64,000 nt of DNA, from contig NZ_AOIT01000017.1 of the NCBI RefSeq assembly GCF_000337475.1, forward strand, positions 24,913 through 88,912, in the 5' to 3' direction. Below are positions 8,817 to 17,806 of this stretch, one piece after another; the first letter of the stretch is position 1; each line of letters starts with the position of its first letter. The notes beneath the pieces were generated by a model, which ran no database searches, was not told the DNA's origin, and saw nothing but the letters and a program-made list of their open reading frames with translations. Position numbers and translations under genes: made by a program. Origin of the DNA: Natrinema limicola JCM 13563 (lineage in GTDB: Archaea; Halobacteriota; Halobacteria; Halobacteriales; Natrialbaceae).

Positions 8817-9632
8817 TTAGTTGGCCCGATCGTCGGACTGGAGTCGCTTCGTCGTCTTGACTAACGGATGGCGCGCGTAGTCGACGACATCGATATCGTC
8901 GATTTGCTCCAACTCCTCTTTTTTGGCCGTGTCTGCCATCCCCAACTCGATCTCATGGTCGATGACGATGACGTAGGCATCCATCTCGTCGATCCCGAGC
9001 CGATCGGCCGCGAGCACACGGTGGTGGCCGTCGGCTAGCAACAGCATCCCGCCGTTGTCGATCACCACCAGCGGCTCGGCCAGCCCGCGTTCGAGCTCGT
9101 AGCGTCTCCCCTCGAGTTCGTCGGCGTACACCCGGCCCTGGGTAGGTGTCAGCTCCGAGAGCGGGACAGTGCGGCGCTCCTGAGTCAGATCGATCTCGTG
9201 GATTTGCTCTAACGTTCGCATGAGTTTGCCGACCTTCTCGGGCGTCGCGCGTTCGATCTGGCTCCGGATGACGTCAGCGTTCGAGATGATTCCGACGAGG
9301 TTGCCCGCGTCGTCGACGACGGGCAGTTTCTGGATGCCGGACCGGAGGATGACTCGGGCGGCATCGTTGACCTTCATGTCGGGATGGGCGACCAGCAACT
9401 CCGTCGCCATGATTTTGAAGATCGGATCATCGTCGTCCGCAAGCAGCAGGTCGCGGGCGCTGATGAACCCCTCGACGCGGCGGCGCTCGCAGACGGGAAA
9501 GCCGCTGTGTTCGTCGCTCTCGGCGATTCGCCTCGCGACCTCGCCGACCGTTTCGTCGGGCGACACTGTCGCGACATCGCGCGTCATGTAGTCTTTGACC
9601 CGGGGCTTCGTCCGGTCCGACACGACCTCCAT
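8817..9632 (-). CDS. Two CBS domains fused to a ParB/sulfiredoxin-like domain
   Basis: 271 residues. CBS domain 1 spans about 11-65 (KDYMTRDVATVSPDETVGEV) and CBS domain 2 about 75-128 (LPVVDDAGNLVGIISNADV). A ParB/Srx-like segment at about 154-225 holds the core LLLADGHHRVLAADRLG (DGHHR at 201-205). CBS pairs usually bind adenosine nucleotides, and ParB-like folds can bind CTP/ATP or DNA. The combination suggests a nucleotide-sensing regulator, perhaps with kinase or NTPase activity, as seen in some free-standing ParB/Srx proteins. It has no helix-turn-helix and no ParA neighbour, so chromosome partition is unlikely. It is a single minus-strand gene. Confidence 0.85.
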   Translation of the reverse strand: MEVVSDRTKPRVKDYMTRDVATVSPDETVGEVARRIAESDEHSGFPVCERRRVEGFISARDLLLADDDDPIFKIMATELLVAHPDMKVNDAARVILRSGIQKLPVVDDAGNLVGIISNADVIRSQIERATPEKVGKLMRTLEQIHEIDLTQERRTVPLSELTPTQGRVYADELEGRRYELERGLAEPLVVIDNGGMLLLADGHHRVLAADRLGIDEMDAYVIVIDHEIELGMADTAKKEELEQIDDIDVVDYARHPLVKTTKRLQSDDRAN

Positions 9633-9671
9633 AGACGATTATACGGGTGCCGCGCGCAAAAGCACTGTCTT

Positions 9672-10016
9672 CTATTCGGGGAGGCCGTTTGGGGATCGTG
9701 TCTCCGTTGTAACAAGCGAAAGCGCGATCCCGCCGGCGGTGAGCAGCAGTGAAACGACCACCAGCCTGACTCGAAGTGGGAGGACTACGGTGGCAACCCC
9801 CAGGAGTGGACTGATCGAAACGAGCGTTGTGACAGAGACGGGCGTGTCACTGGCGAGGTGGGTGATGGCAGCGTACAGACCGAGAACTGTCGCATGAGCC
9901 GCAAAGACGGTAGTGAACTGTAGTTCTCCGTTTGCGGCGAGAACGAACCCACTGAGGCCGGTGAGCGTCGAGACACCCGCAATCGTGTCGGTAAGCCACT
10001 GTGCTCTGTTTCCCAT
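9672..10016 (-). CDS. Small membrane protein, four predicted helices
   Basis: 114 residues with hydrophobic segments at about 9-27, 37-55, 60-79 and 82-102 and a short polar C-terminus. No enzymatic motif or known family is recognised. The ATG at 10016 immediately precedes the first helix. It lies 39 bp downstream of the CBS-ParB start, between it and the DHH protein, all on the minus strand, but spacing to the DHH gene (84 bp) does not argue for an operon. Function unknown. Confidence 0.6.
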   Translation of the reverse strand: MGNRAQWLTDTIAGVSTLTGLSGFVLAANGELQFTTVFAAHATVLGLYAAITHLASDTPVSVTTLVSISPLLGVATVVLPLRVRLVVVSLLLTAGGIALSLVTTETRSPNGLPE

Positions 10017-10100
10017 CTATCATATTGTATGAAAACAATGACAAAAGACGTTGTGCCCCGACCGCGAACCTCGACAGGTATCGACTCGAGTCGGATGCCC

Positions 10101-11594
10101 TTATGCTGACTCGCCGTCTTCCGACCCACCGCGCTGGGTGAACAGCCACTCGCTGGTTTGTGTGTAGGCTCCAACTGGGACCCCTGGCCGCGTCTCGAGT
10201 GCCTCGAAAAAGCGGTTGATAATCACTTCTTCGACGATGCTGACGATCGATTCGACCTCTTCCTCGTCGTCGGCACTGCCCAAGATGCCGATCTCGAGTT
10301 GTGCGCCAGCCATGTCGGCGTGGCCGCCGGCGCTGCCGATTCGGTCGAACGCGTCCCGAAGCGTTTCGCCGAGATCGACATCTGCCGCCCGTGAGCGGGC
10401 CGACAGATACACCATTTCGTCGTCGAACCCGAAGACCAGCGTCGTCTCGATCCCCTCCATCGTCAGCAGTTGATCTGCGGCCTGCGGTAACGCGTCCCGG
10501 TTGCTGATCCGATTGACGCTGGCAACGGCGACCGACCCTCGTTCGATCCGGTTTTTGATCGCCCGTGCGATCGTCTCGAGTGTCTCGCCCTCGAGCGACG
10601 GCTGTTCGATCTGACGCAACAACGACGTGTCGACGTGGGGAGACAACACAGAGGCAGCCCGGAAATCGGCCGGTGAGACTTCCCGCGTAAAGTCGTTCGT
10701 ATCGACTCGAATGCCATACAACAGTGCCGTCGCCGTCGCTGGATCGAACGCGAGATCGAAGTGCTCTATGTACTCGGTCAGGACGGTGCTGGTCGCGCCC
10801 GCCTCCTGCCGGAGGTCGACGAAGTCGCCGGGAACCGGCCCGCGAGGTGGGTGGTGGTCGATGACGATGTCGACGTGAAGGTCCGCCGGTAGCTGGTCGT
10901 TGACGCCGGGTCGGGAATGATCGACGAGCGCGAACGCCGAATAGTCCGTCAACGGGTCGTCGGGAGCCATGTTTTGCAGGTCCAGATCGAGTAAATTGAC
11001 CATCGCTCGGTTCTCCTGATGGGAGATGTCGCCGAAATAGCAGGCGTCAGCGTCGACGCCGACGGATTCAGCGATGTCGACGAGCGCGACCGCGCTCGCA
11101 AGCGCGTCCGGATCGGGATTGTCGTGGGTTACGACCGCCAGTCGACCGTCGATCCCCGCAAGCGACGCCCGGAGTTCGATGGCCGCTTCGGCCGACGCAC
11201 TCGCCGTCTCGAGTGCGTAGTCTGCGATCGCCTCCGTCGGGTCGACGACGTGATCCGCCAGTTCCGCGAACTGGCTGCGGTCCGTCGCCGTCGCGTGCCC
11301 GCCCAGATAGGCCACGATCGAGACAGCGGGGAACTGCTCACGCGCGAGCTCGAGTGCAGTCCGATTTCCGTCGGTTCGGTCGCCGGCGACGAAGATAACG
11401 TCCGGTCGGTCGACACTTGCGATGGTGTCTGGATCGGTTGGATCCGCGTGCCGGGCGGGCACACTCTCGTCGCGTAACGTCTCCACGGCGCTTGCATCGT
11501 CAGTGATGACGAGTACGCGGCCGTCGCGCTCGGCGACCTGTTCGGCCACTTTCCGACAGATGGTCCCACAACCGAGCACGAGCCGGAAAACCAT
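10101..11594 (-). CDS. DHH phosphoesterase with N-terminal TrkA-N (Rossmann) domain
   Basis: 497 residues. Residues 1-120 form a TrkA-N-like NAD-binding domain (LVLGCGTICRKVAEQVA). The DHH domain then has HDNPDPDA (157-164), DHSRPG (225-230) and the signature VIDHHPP (244-250). The DHHA1 domain near the C-terminus has GSAGGHADMAGAQ (about 431-443). DHH proteins hydrolyse short oligonucleotides, cyclic dinucleotides or 3'-phosphoadenosine phosphate. The TrkA-N fusion suggests control by NAD(H) or another nucleotide. It follows nuoN by 45 bp on the same strand but has its own TATA-like box, so it is probably transcribed separately. Substrate unknown. Confidence 0.88.
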   Translation of the reverse strand: MVFRLVLGCGTICRKVAEQVAERDGRVLVITDDASAVETLRDESVPARHADPTDPDTIASVDRPDVIFVAGDRTDGNRTALELAREQFPAVSIVAYLGGHATATDRSQFAELADHVVDPTEAIADYALETASASAEAAIELRASLAGIDGRLAVVTHDNPDPDALASAVALVDIAESVGVDADACYFGDISHQENRAMVNLLDLDLQNMAPDDPLTDYSAFALVDHSRPGVNDQLPADLHVDIVIDHHPPRGPVPGDFVDLRQEAGATSTVLTEYIEHFDLAFDPATATALLYGIRVDTNDFTREVSPADFRAASVLSPHVDTSLLRQIEQPSLEGETLETIARAIKNRIERGSVAVASVNRISNRDALPQAADQLLTMEGIETTLVFGFDDEMVYLSARSRAADVDLGETLRDAFDRIGSAGGHADMAGAQLEIGILGSADDEEEVESIVSIVEEVIINRFFEALETRPGVPVGAYTQTSEWLFTQRGGSEDGESA

Positions 11595-11606
11595 TTATCG
11601 CGGCTT

Positions 11607-11638
11607 GCGACCCCGAGGGGTAAAAGCTACCGGGTCGC
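11607..11638 (-). promoter_or_regulatory. Hairpin plus TATA-like box between nuoN and the DHH gene
   Basis: GCGACCC (11607-11613) pairs with GGGTCGC (11632-11638), and an inner CCCC/GGGG pair lies at 11611-11620. This sits directly after the nuoN stop. On the minus strand GCTTTTACC is centred about 28 bp upstream of the DHH start at 11594. The short spacer therefore seems to hold both an end signal for the nuo operon and a leaderless promoter for the DHH gene. Confidence 0.4.
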
Positions 11639-11639
11639 G

Positions 11640-13166
11640 TTAGCCGACGACTGCCGCCGCCGCCTCGAGTGCGGCGGTGGCGATCGGATCGAACGCCGGC
11701 AGGATGACGACCGTCATTACGGCGGCGGCGATGATCGCCGCGTAGAGACCGGTGGGCTGGGTGAGGCGATCCCGATCGAGGATCGGCTCCTCGATCCAGA
11801 GGGCCTTGACCAGCCGCGAGTAGTAGTACAGCGAGAGCGCGCTGTTGACGACGAGCGCGGCGGCGAGGACGAGCAAGACCGTGTTATCTGCGGCCGCGTT
11901 GACCGTCTCGGTGTAGAGCAAGTACTTGCTCCAGAAGCCACCGAACGGCGGCACGCCGGCGAGGCTAAACATGAACACGGCCATCGCCGCCGAGGCGAAG
12001 GGTGCCTGTTTCGAGAGGCCGTTGTAATCAGCGAACGTGGGGCCGACACCCCAGTACTCGGCCAGCGCGACGAACAGGAACGCACCCGTGTTCATGAAGC
12101 CATAGACCAGCAGGTGCATCATGGCCGCACCCATCACGAGATCGCCGGCCTCAGTCGAGAGGGCTGCCAGCCCGATCAGCACGTAGCCGGCGTGCCCGAT
12201 CGAGGAGTATGCGAGCATCCGTTTGACGTTTTCCTGGGTCGCCGCCGCGAAGTTCCCAAGCGTCATCGTGACGATCGCGAGGATGACGAACGCCACCGTC
12301 CAGTCGACGCCGATGACGGCGGTCGTCGCCTCGAGCGGGAACGCCGTCGTGAACACGCGGAAGGCGAGCACGAAGCCGGCGGCCTTCGAGGCCGAGGAGA
12401 GAAACGCCGAGATCGGCGCGGGCGCACCCTCGTAGGCCTCGGGGGCCCAGAAGTGAAAGGGGACACTGGCGGTCTTGAACGCGACGCCGCCGACCAACAT
12501 CAGGATGCCAAGCCCGAGCAGGCCGCCCATCTCGCCCGCTGCGCCGAGGTTCGCCGCGATGGCCTCGAGTTGCAGCGAGCCGGTCGCACCGTAGACCAGC
12601 GAGATACCGTAGACGAAGATCGCCGACGACAGTGCGCCGATCAGGAAGTACTTCAGCCCCGCTTCGACGCTGCCGCGGTTGTCTTTCAGGATCGCGACCA
12701 GCGCGTACGACGGCAGGCTCGTCAGCTCGAGTGCGATGAAGATCGTCACGAGGCTGTTCGAAGCCGCGATCATCGACATCCCGGTCGCCGCGAGGACGAC
12801 CAGCGAGTAGTACTCGGCCTGGTAGGTGTGATCACGCAGGTAGTCGTAGCTCGCCACCGCGACGAGGGCAGTGACGATCGAGATGATGATCATGAAGTAC
12901 AGCGCCAACCGGTCGACGATGAACTGACCGTTCATCACGTCGACGACGCCGTAGTTTTCGATCCCGGTCGCACCGACGCCGGCGGCGGTAAACCAGACGG
13001 CGACGGCGAGCGAGGCCAGCGAGCCGGCGACGGCGGTGCCAGCAAGCAGCGGGCGGTTCGTCGACCGCGGATTGATGCTATCGAACAGGAACAGGACGAG
13101 TGCCGTTCCCGCCAGGATCAGTGCCGGGGCGAGTGCCGCCCATTCGGGAAGCTGGAAGACTGCCAT
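11640..13166 (-). CDS. nuoN: Complex I subunit NuoN (antiporter-like membrane subunit)
   Basis: 508 residues and about 14 hydrophobic helices. Proton-translocating antiporter-like subunit of respiratory complex I. Conserved features of the Proton_antipo_M core are visible: ELTSLPSYALVAILK near residue 150, then GLKYFLIGALSSAIFVYG with the conserved lysine and VAFKTASVPFHFWAPEAYEGAP. YSSIGHAGYVLIG and GVPPFGGFWSKY follow. It is the last nuo gene; its ATG overlaps the nuoM stop by 1 bp. A GC-rich hairpin follows the stop. Confidence 0.95.
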   Translation of the reverse strand: MAVFQLPEWAALAPALILAGTALVLFLFDSINPRSTNRPLLAGTAVAGSLASLAVAVWFTAAGVGATGIENYGVVDVMNGQFIVDRLALYFMIIISIVTALVAVASYDYLRDHTYQAEYYSLVVLAATGMSMIAASNSLVTIFIALELTSLPSYALVAILKDNRGSVEAGLKYFLIGALSSAIFVYGISLVYGATGSLQLEAIAANLGAAGEMGGLLGLGILMLVGGVAFKTASVPFHFWAPEAYEGAPAPISAFLSSASKAAGFVLAFRVFTTAFPLEATTAVIGVDWTVAFVILAIVTMTLGNFAAATQENVKRMLAYSSIGHAGYVLIGLAALSTEAGDLVMGAAMMHLLVYGFMNTGAFLFVALAEYWGVGPTFADYNGLSKQAPFASAAMAVFMFSLAGVPPFGGFWSKYLLYTETVNAAADNTVLLVLAAALVVNSALSLYYYSRLVKALWIEEPILDRDRLTQPTGLYAAIIAAAVMTVVILPAFDPIATAALEAAAAVVG

Positions 13167-14692
13167 CAGAGCCCACCTCCCTGGATGATCGGATCGATTG
13201 CGTCGGTTATCATGGTGAAGATCAAGTCAGGGGCCACGCCGAGGGTGATGATCAGCCCCAGCAGGACGATCATCGACGCAACGTCGTGGACGGGGGCGCG
13301 GCCGACCTCGTAGTCGGTTTCTAGGTTGTACGGCCCGAACACCGTCCGCTGGAGTGCAAACAGCAAGTAGCCTGCGACGATGACGATGCCGAACATTGCC
13401 AACGAGGTGAAAGCGGCCGAGTATGCGAGCAACTCGGAGCCGAAGGAGCCGAAGAAGATGAAGTACTCGGCGGCGAAGCCGCTCATCAGCGGCAGGCCCA
13501 TGTAGCCGAACGCGCCAGCGATCAACACGCCGACGGCGATCGGCATTCGGTCTGCCATCCCGGACATGTCGGTGACCATCCGGGTGTGGGTCGCGTTGTA
13601 GATGACGCCGACCGACATGAACATCAGTCCGGAAATCAGGCCGTGGGAGACCATCTGGAAGGTCGCGCCGCCGACCCCGAACTGGGTGTATGCGACCAGC
13701 CCAAGGATGACATAGCCCATCGACGAGACGGACGAATATGCGACGATCCGTTTGAGGTCGGTCTGGGCGAGCGCCAACATCGCGCCGTAGATGACGCTGA
13801 TGACGGCGATTGCCGCGATCGGGACCGCGTAGGCTTCGACCTGGTCGGGGAACATCGTGAAATTGAACCGGAGCAGGGCGTAGGTCCCCATCTTCAGCAA
13901 CACGCCGGCCAGCAGAATCGACGCTGGCGTGGGAGCCTCGACGTGAGCGTCGGGCAGCCACGTGTGGAACGGCACCACTGGCACCTTCACCGCAAAGCCG
14001 AGGAACATGCCGATAAACGCAAGCGACGCGAGCGTCGTCCCGCTCAGGCCGAAGAAGCCCTCGGGGCCGCCGGCGAGCATCGCCGACGCGATCTCGGGCA
14101 GTCCAAAGGAGGTGACCGAGTCACCGAGGCCGAAGACGAGCGAGACGAACGACCCGAACATCACCAGCGACGCCACGTTCGTGTAGACGAAGAACTTGAT
14201 GGCGGCGTATTTGCGACGCGGGCCACCCCAGATGCCGATCAGCAGATACATCGGGATCAGGACTGCCTCCCAGAAGACGAACCACAGGAAGAAATCAAGC
14301 GCCGAGAAGACGCCGATCAACATCGCCTCGATAAAGAGGATCAGCCCGTAGAACTGCGACTCGCGCTCGTCGATCGGCGTCCACGAACTGACGATCGCCA
14401 GCGTACAGAGGATCGCCGTCAGGACGACCAGCGGCAGGCTGATCCCGTCGAGGCCGACGAACCACGAGATCGAGTAGCCGCCGATCTCGAGCCACGCTGC
14501 CTGTGATTCGAACGCCAGTTCGCCGTCGAGCAAGGCGTTGCCGCTGCCATCGAAGGCGGCGAACAGCCACAGCGACAGCGCCGTCGGTACGAGGCTGATA
14601 GCGAAAGCGAGTTTGCCAGCAATGCGATTCGGCGCGACGAACGTCACTAACGCGCCGACCAGTGCAACCGCGATCAGTATTTCAATCATCAT
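13166..14692 (-). CDS. nuoM: Complex I subunit NuoM (antiporter-like membrane subunit)
   Basis: About 508 residues from the ATG at 14692, which overlaps the nuoL stop by 4 bp (ATGA). A frame starting at 14701 is possible but less typical. Membrane arm subunit of complex I. Visible landmarks are FWEAVLIPMYLLIGIWGG (conserved Glu in an early helix), KVPVVPFHTWLPDAHVEAP, GVLLKMGTYALLRF and KRIVAYSSVSSMGYVILG. The ion-translocation lysines and glutamate are retained. It sits between nuoL and nuoN within the operon. Confidence 0.95.
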   Translation of the reverse strand: MMIEILIAVALVGALVTFVAPNRIAGKLAFAISLVPTALSLWLFAAFDGSGNALLDGELAFESQAAWLEIGGYSISWFVGLDGISLPLVVLTAILCTLAIVSSWTPIDERESQFYGLILFIEAMLIGVFSALDFFLWFVFWEAVLIPMYLLIGIWGGPRRKYAAIKFFVYTNVASLVMFGSFVSLVFGLGDSVTSFGLPEIASAMLAGGPEGFFGLSGTTLASLAFIGMFLGFAVKVPVVPFHTWLPDAHVEAPTPASILLAGVLLKMGTYALLRFNFTMFPDQVEAYAVPIAAIAVISVIYGAMLALAQTDLKRIVAYSSVSSMGYVILGLVAYTQFGVGGATFQMVSHGLISGLMFMSVGVIYNATHTRMVTDMSGMADRMPIAVGVLIAGAFGYMGLPLMSGFAAEYFIFFGSFGSELLAYSAAFTSLAMFGIVIVAGYLLFALQRTVFGPYNLETDYEVGRAPVHDVASMIVLLGLIITLGVAPDLIFTMITDAIDPIIQGGGL

Positions 14693-16740
14693 GCGAACCA
14701 CCCTCCGAGATAGCCGAGGACGAGCAGTAAGGCGATGAACCCGCCCACCAGCAACGCCGCATAGTTAGTCACGATACCCGTCTGGATGCGTTTCACCCAA
14801 CTGCTGCTGAACAGACTCACCGTCGACGTGCCGTTGACGAGCCCGTCTATGACCGTCTGGTCGAACCGGTCGGCGGCTCGAGCCACTGGCAGTGTCAGGC
14901 CCTCCGCGAGCCAGACCTGGTACTCGTCCTGGTAGTAGTTGCGCCGCAGGAGACTGTACGCCCCGCCGAGTTTCTGCATGTGGCGGGTCGGCTCGGGCAC
15001 GTTATACAGCGTGTGTGCGGTGAACGCACCGGCCAGTGCGAGCCCGAGCGACAGGCCCGCACTCAACAGCATGGTAGTCGTCTCGGAGCCGCCGATGACT
15101 CCCTCTTCGAAGGCGACCGTCTCGTGGTACGCGTGGTAGGTCAGTCCTTCGACGGAGCCATACTCACCGTCGAGCCAGAACTCGAGGAACGTGATCTCGA
15201 CGTCGAGCAGCTTCGCGACGGGGGCCATGTTCACGAGCCCGGTGACCGTCGCGAGGATCCCTAGCACGATCAGCGGGACCTTGATGGGCCAGCCGACTGG
15301 GTGTGGGTCTTCGGCGGTCTCCGAGCGGGGCTCACCGTGGAAGGTCAGGAAGACCATCCGGAACGTATAGAAGCCCGTGAAGAACACCGCAACCAGTCCC
15401 ATCGCGTAGGCCGCGAGGATGATCGGCTGCTCTAAGCCGATGATGAGCGCGTCGAACAGCACCTCGTCTTTCGACCAGAAGCCGGAGAAGGGGACGATCC
15501 CCGCGAGTGCGAGCGCGCCGGCGAGGAAGGTGTAGTAGGTGACGGGTGCTTTGTCTTTGAGTCCGCCCATCTTCCACATGTTCTGTTCGTGGTGCATGAG
15601 CACGATGACGGCCCCGGCACCGAGGAACAGCAAGGCCTTGAAGAAGGCGTGATTCAGCAGGTGGAAAACGCCGGCGACGTAGCCGCCGACACCGAGCCCG
15701 AGCATCATGTAGCCGTACTGGCTAATCGTCGAGTACGCCAGCACCTGTTTGACGTCGTCTTTGACGACGCCCATCGTCGCGGCAAAGAGCGCGGTAAAGC
15801 CGCCGACGAACGCGATGATCGAAAGCGCCGTTGGGGAAAGCGCGTAGTAGCCGAACATCCGCGCGACCAGATAGACACCGGCCGCGACCATCGTCGCCGC
15901 GTGGATGAGCGCGGAGACGGTAGTCGGACCTTCCATCGCGTCGGGCAGCCAGGTGTGGAACGGGAACTGCGCGGACTTGCCAAGCACCCCGCCTAACACG
16001 AGCAGTCCGGTGATCGTCACCCACGTCTGGGCGTCGAAGCCGAACAGCGTCGCGCCGTCGTCGATCGCCGTCTCGGCGGCGGTGACGAACGAGGCCTCGC
16101 CGGCGAAGCCGACCGTGCCGAACGTCGCCGCGATGGCGACGACCCCGATCAGGAAGAAGTAGTCACCGAAGCGGGTGACCAGGAACGCCTTCTTCGCGGC
16201 CGAGGGGGCCGATTCCGTGCGGAACCAGAACCCGATCAGCAGGTACGAACACAGCCCGACGAGTTCGAAGAACATGAACGCCATCAGCAGGTTGTCCGCG
16301 AAGACAAAGGCGAGCATGCTGAACGTAAAGAGGCCGAGTTCGGCGTAGTACCGCGGGAGCCCGGTCTCACCTTCGGCGTTCATGTAACCGAGACTGAAGA
16401 CGTGGACGAGCAAGGCGACCAGCGAGACGATCACCAACATGAGCGCCGAGAGCGGATCGATCAACACGCCGAACGTGAAGGCGATCCCTTCAGCGCCGGT
16501 CTCGCTTGCGGCCGCGCCGGCCGTCCACTCATACAGCGTCGTGTGATATGCGTTCCCGCCGCCGACTGCCGCGAACATCACGAGCGAGATCAGTAGCGAG
16601 CCTGCCGTCGCGATAATACCCGGAAGCGCGCCTTTCTTCGGCAAGTGCTTCCCAAAGAGCAGCGTGACGGCGAAGGCCACGAGCGGGAGCACTGCGATCG
16701 CCGGTGCGAATCCGAACGGTCCTGTTGCTGTTGCTGCCAT
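14689..16740 (-). CDS. nuoL: Complex I subunit NuoL (antiporter-like subunit with lateral helix)
   Basis: 683 residues, full NuoL length. The largest antiporter-like subunit; its C-terminal amphipathic helix braces the membrane arm. Landmarks are FTFGVLIDPLSALMLVIVS, FMFFELVGLCSYLLIGFW, KSAQFPFHTWLPDAMEGPT, YSTISQYGYMMLGLG and IVPFSGFWSKDE. The extended C-terminal part from about residue 480 includes a polar stretch before the last helices, as expected for the lateral helix region. One base separates its start from the nuoK stop. Confidence 0.96.
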   Translation of the reverse strand: MAATATGPFGFAPAIAVLPLVAFAVTLLFGKHLPKKGALPGIIATAGSLLISLVMFAAVGGGNAYHTTLYEWTAGAAASETGAEGIAFTFGVLIDPLSALMLVIVSLVALLVHVFSLGYMNAEGETGLPRYYAELGLFTFSMLAFVFADNLLMAFMFFELVGLCSYLLIGFWFRTESAPSAAKKAFLVTRFGDYFFLIGVVAIAATFGTVGFAGEASFVTAAETAIDDGATLFGFDAQTWVTITGLLVLGGVLGKSAQFPFHTWLPDAMEGPTTVSALIHAATMVAAGVYLVARMFGYYALSPTALSIIAFVGGFTALFAATMGVVKDDVKQVLAYSTISQYGYMMLGLGVGGYVAGVFHLLNHAFFKALLFLGAGAVIVLMHHEQNMWKMGGLKDKAPVTYYTFLAGALALAGIVPFSGFWSKDEVLFDALIIGLEQPIILAAYAMGLVAVFFTGFYTFRMVFLTFHGEPRSETAEDPHPVGWPIKVPLIVLGILATVTGLVNMAPVAKLLDVEITFLEFWLDGEYGSVEGLTYHAYHETVAFEEGVIGGSETTTMLLSAGLSLGLALAGAFTAHTLYNVPEPTRHMQKLGGAYSLLRRNYYQDEYQVWLAEGLTLPVARAADRFDQTVIDGLVNGTSTVSLFSSSWVKRIQTGIVTNYAALLVGGFIALLLVLGYLGGWFA

Positions 16741-16741
16741 C

Positions 16742-17047
16742 TTACCACCTCATCGTCGTCGGAACCGTGACGTCGATGTCACGGAAGTTACGGTACAACA
16801 CCAGGATGATCCCGAGTCCGACGGCCACCTCGGCAGCAGCCAGCGCCATCGTAAACAGCGCGAATAGCTGCCCGGTGAGATTGCCGTGATAGAACGAGAA
16901 CGCGATCAAATTGATATTGGCCGCGTTCAGCATGAGTTCAACGGACATCAGGAACAACAGTGCGTTACGACGCGTCAACACTCCGAAGAGCCCGATACAG
17001 AACACTGCCATCGACAGCAGCACGTAATACTGCACGTCGACGGTCAT
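16742..17047 (-). CDS. nuoK: Complex I subunit NuoK
   Basis: 101 residues with three membrane helices. Homologous to MrpC-type subunits and part of the proton channel next to the quinone module. GLFGVLTRRNALLFLMSVELMLNAANI contains the conserved glutamate in helix 2 (SVELMLNA), and a second acidic residue (AAAEVAVGLG) sits in helix 3. The start overlaps nuoJ2 by 4 bp, showing tight translational coupling. Confidence 0.94.
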   Translation of the reverse strand: MTVDVQYYVLLSMAVFCIGLFGVLTRRNALLFLMSVELMLNAANINLIAFSFYHGNLTGQLFALFTMALAAAEVAVGLGIILVLYRNFRDIDVTVPTTMRW

Positions 17048-17496
17048 CGGCTCTCACCTCCAGTGTCTGTGTGCCGGTCGGTCGTTGCTGTACTCGAGTC
17101 ATCGGTCCCGCCGTCAGTCACGGCCGGTTCCGGTCCGCCAGTCGCGCTCGCTTCCTCGCCGGCGCTTGCAAGCGCGGCGACGGGTTCGCCTTCCTCCTCG
17201 CGTTTCGCGAGGACGAGTGAGGCGTCGAGTGCGGCGTCGAGTGCGACGGCGACGAGCAAGACGGCGGCGAGGAACGGTTCGGTGCCGCCGATCTGTTGGA
17301 GTTCGTCGAAGCCGAACAGCGCGTAGCCGAGTTCGGCCGTAATCGAGACGTCGGCGGGGAAGCCAGCCCCTGCAGCCGCGGTCATCGGCTCGAAGGCCGC
17401 GTTCAGTGTGATCAGCGCCATCACGCCGAACAGCCCGACCGCGAGTAGTCCGGGGACCAGCGTCTTGCCGAGTCTGAGTTTCGGGCCGGTCGTCAT
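17044..17496 (-). CDS. nuoJ2: Complex I subunit NuoJ, C-terminal half (NuoJ2) with low-complexity tail
   Basis: 150 residues. The first about 95 hold two hydrophobic helices corresponding to the distal part of bacterial NuoJ; ALFGFDELQQIGGTEPFLAA is the family's GxxLF-type loop. Residues about 95-150 are a soluble tail rich in Ala, Glu, Asp, Thr and Gly, unlike ordinary NuoJ. Haloarchaeal complex I commonly has NuoJ split in two adjacent genes. It overlaps nuoJ1 and nuoK by 4 bp each. The role of the tail is unknown. Confidence 0.82.
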   Translation of the reverse strand: MTTGPKLRLGKTLVPGLLAVGLFGVMALITLNAAFEPMTAAAGAGFPADVSITAELGYALFGFDELQQIGGTEPFLAAVLLVAVALDAALDASLVLAKREEEGEPVAALASAGEEASATGGPEPAVTDGGTDDSSTATTDRHTDTGGESR

Positions 17497-17765
17497 GCCT
17501 GTACCACCTCGTCCGTGTCGGATTCGTCGCGCTGTGTCAGCATGACGGCGAACGTGATGAGGACGAGAACCCCGCCGACGTAGACGAGGACCTGCATCAT
17601 GGCGACGAACTCAGCCGCCAGCATCACGTAATGAATCGCCACGCTGAGCAGCGCTACGCCCAGCAGGAGCGCCGAATGCCACGGGTCCTGCATGAGCACG
17701 ACACCCACCGCGCTGGCAAGCGTAAGTAACGCAAACAGCGCGAACGCGATCAGCTCGTAGTTCAT
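17493..17765 (-). CDS. nuoJ1: Complex I subunit NuoJ, N-terminal half (NuoJ1)
   Basis: 90 residues with three hydrophobic helices. AFALFALLTLASAVGVVLMQDPWHS matches the NuoJ N-terminus, and FVAMMQVLVYVGGVLVLITFAVML is the strongly conserved helix that contains the pi-bulge involved in proton translocation and active/deactive switching. It ends with a short charged tail and stops inside the ATG of nuoJ2. A 41-bp gap separates it from nuoI, the longest spacer inside the operon. Confidence 0.9.
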   Translation of the reverse strand: MNYELIAFALFALLTLASAVGVVLMQDPWHSALLLGVALLSVAIHYVMLAAEFVAMMQVLVYVGGVLVLITFAVMLTQRDESDTDEVVQA

Positions 17766-17806
17766 GTATTGGTAGTTACTGCCCGTTTGCGGGACGGGCG
17801 GACCCG

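Noticed and set aside
12114-13313. 399-codon plus-strand frame rich in Arg/Asp/Gly
   Set aside because: Antisense to nuoN and the end of nuoM.
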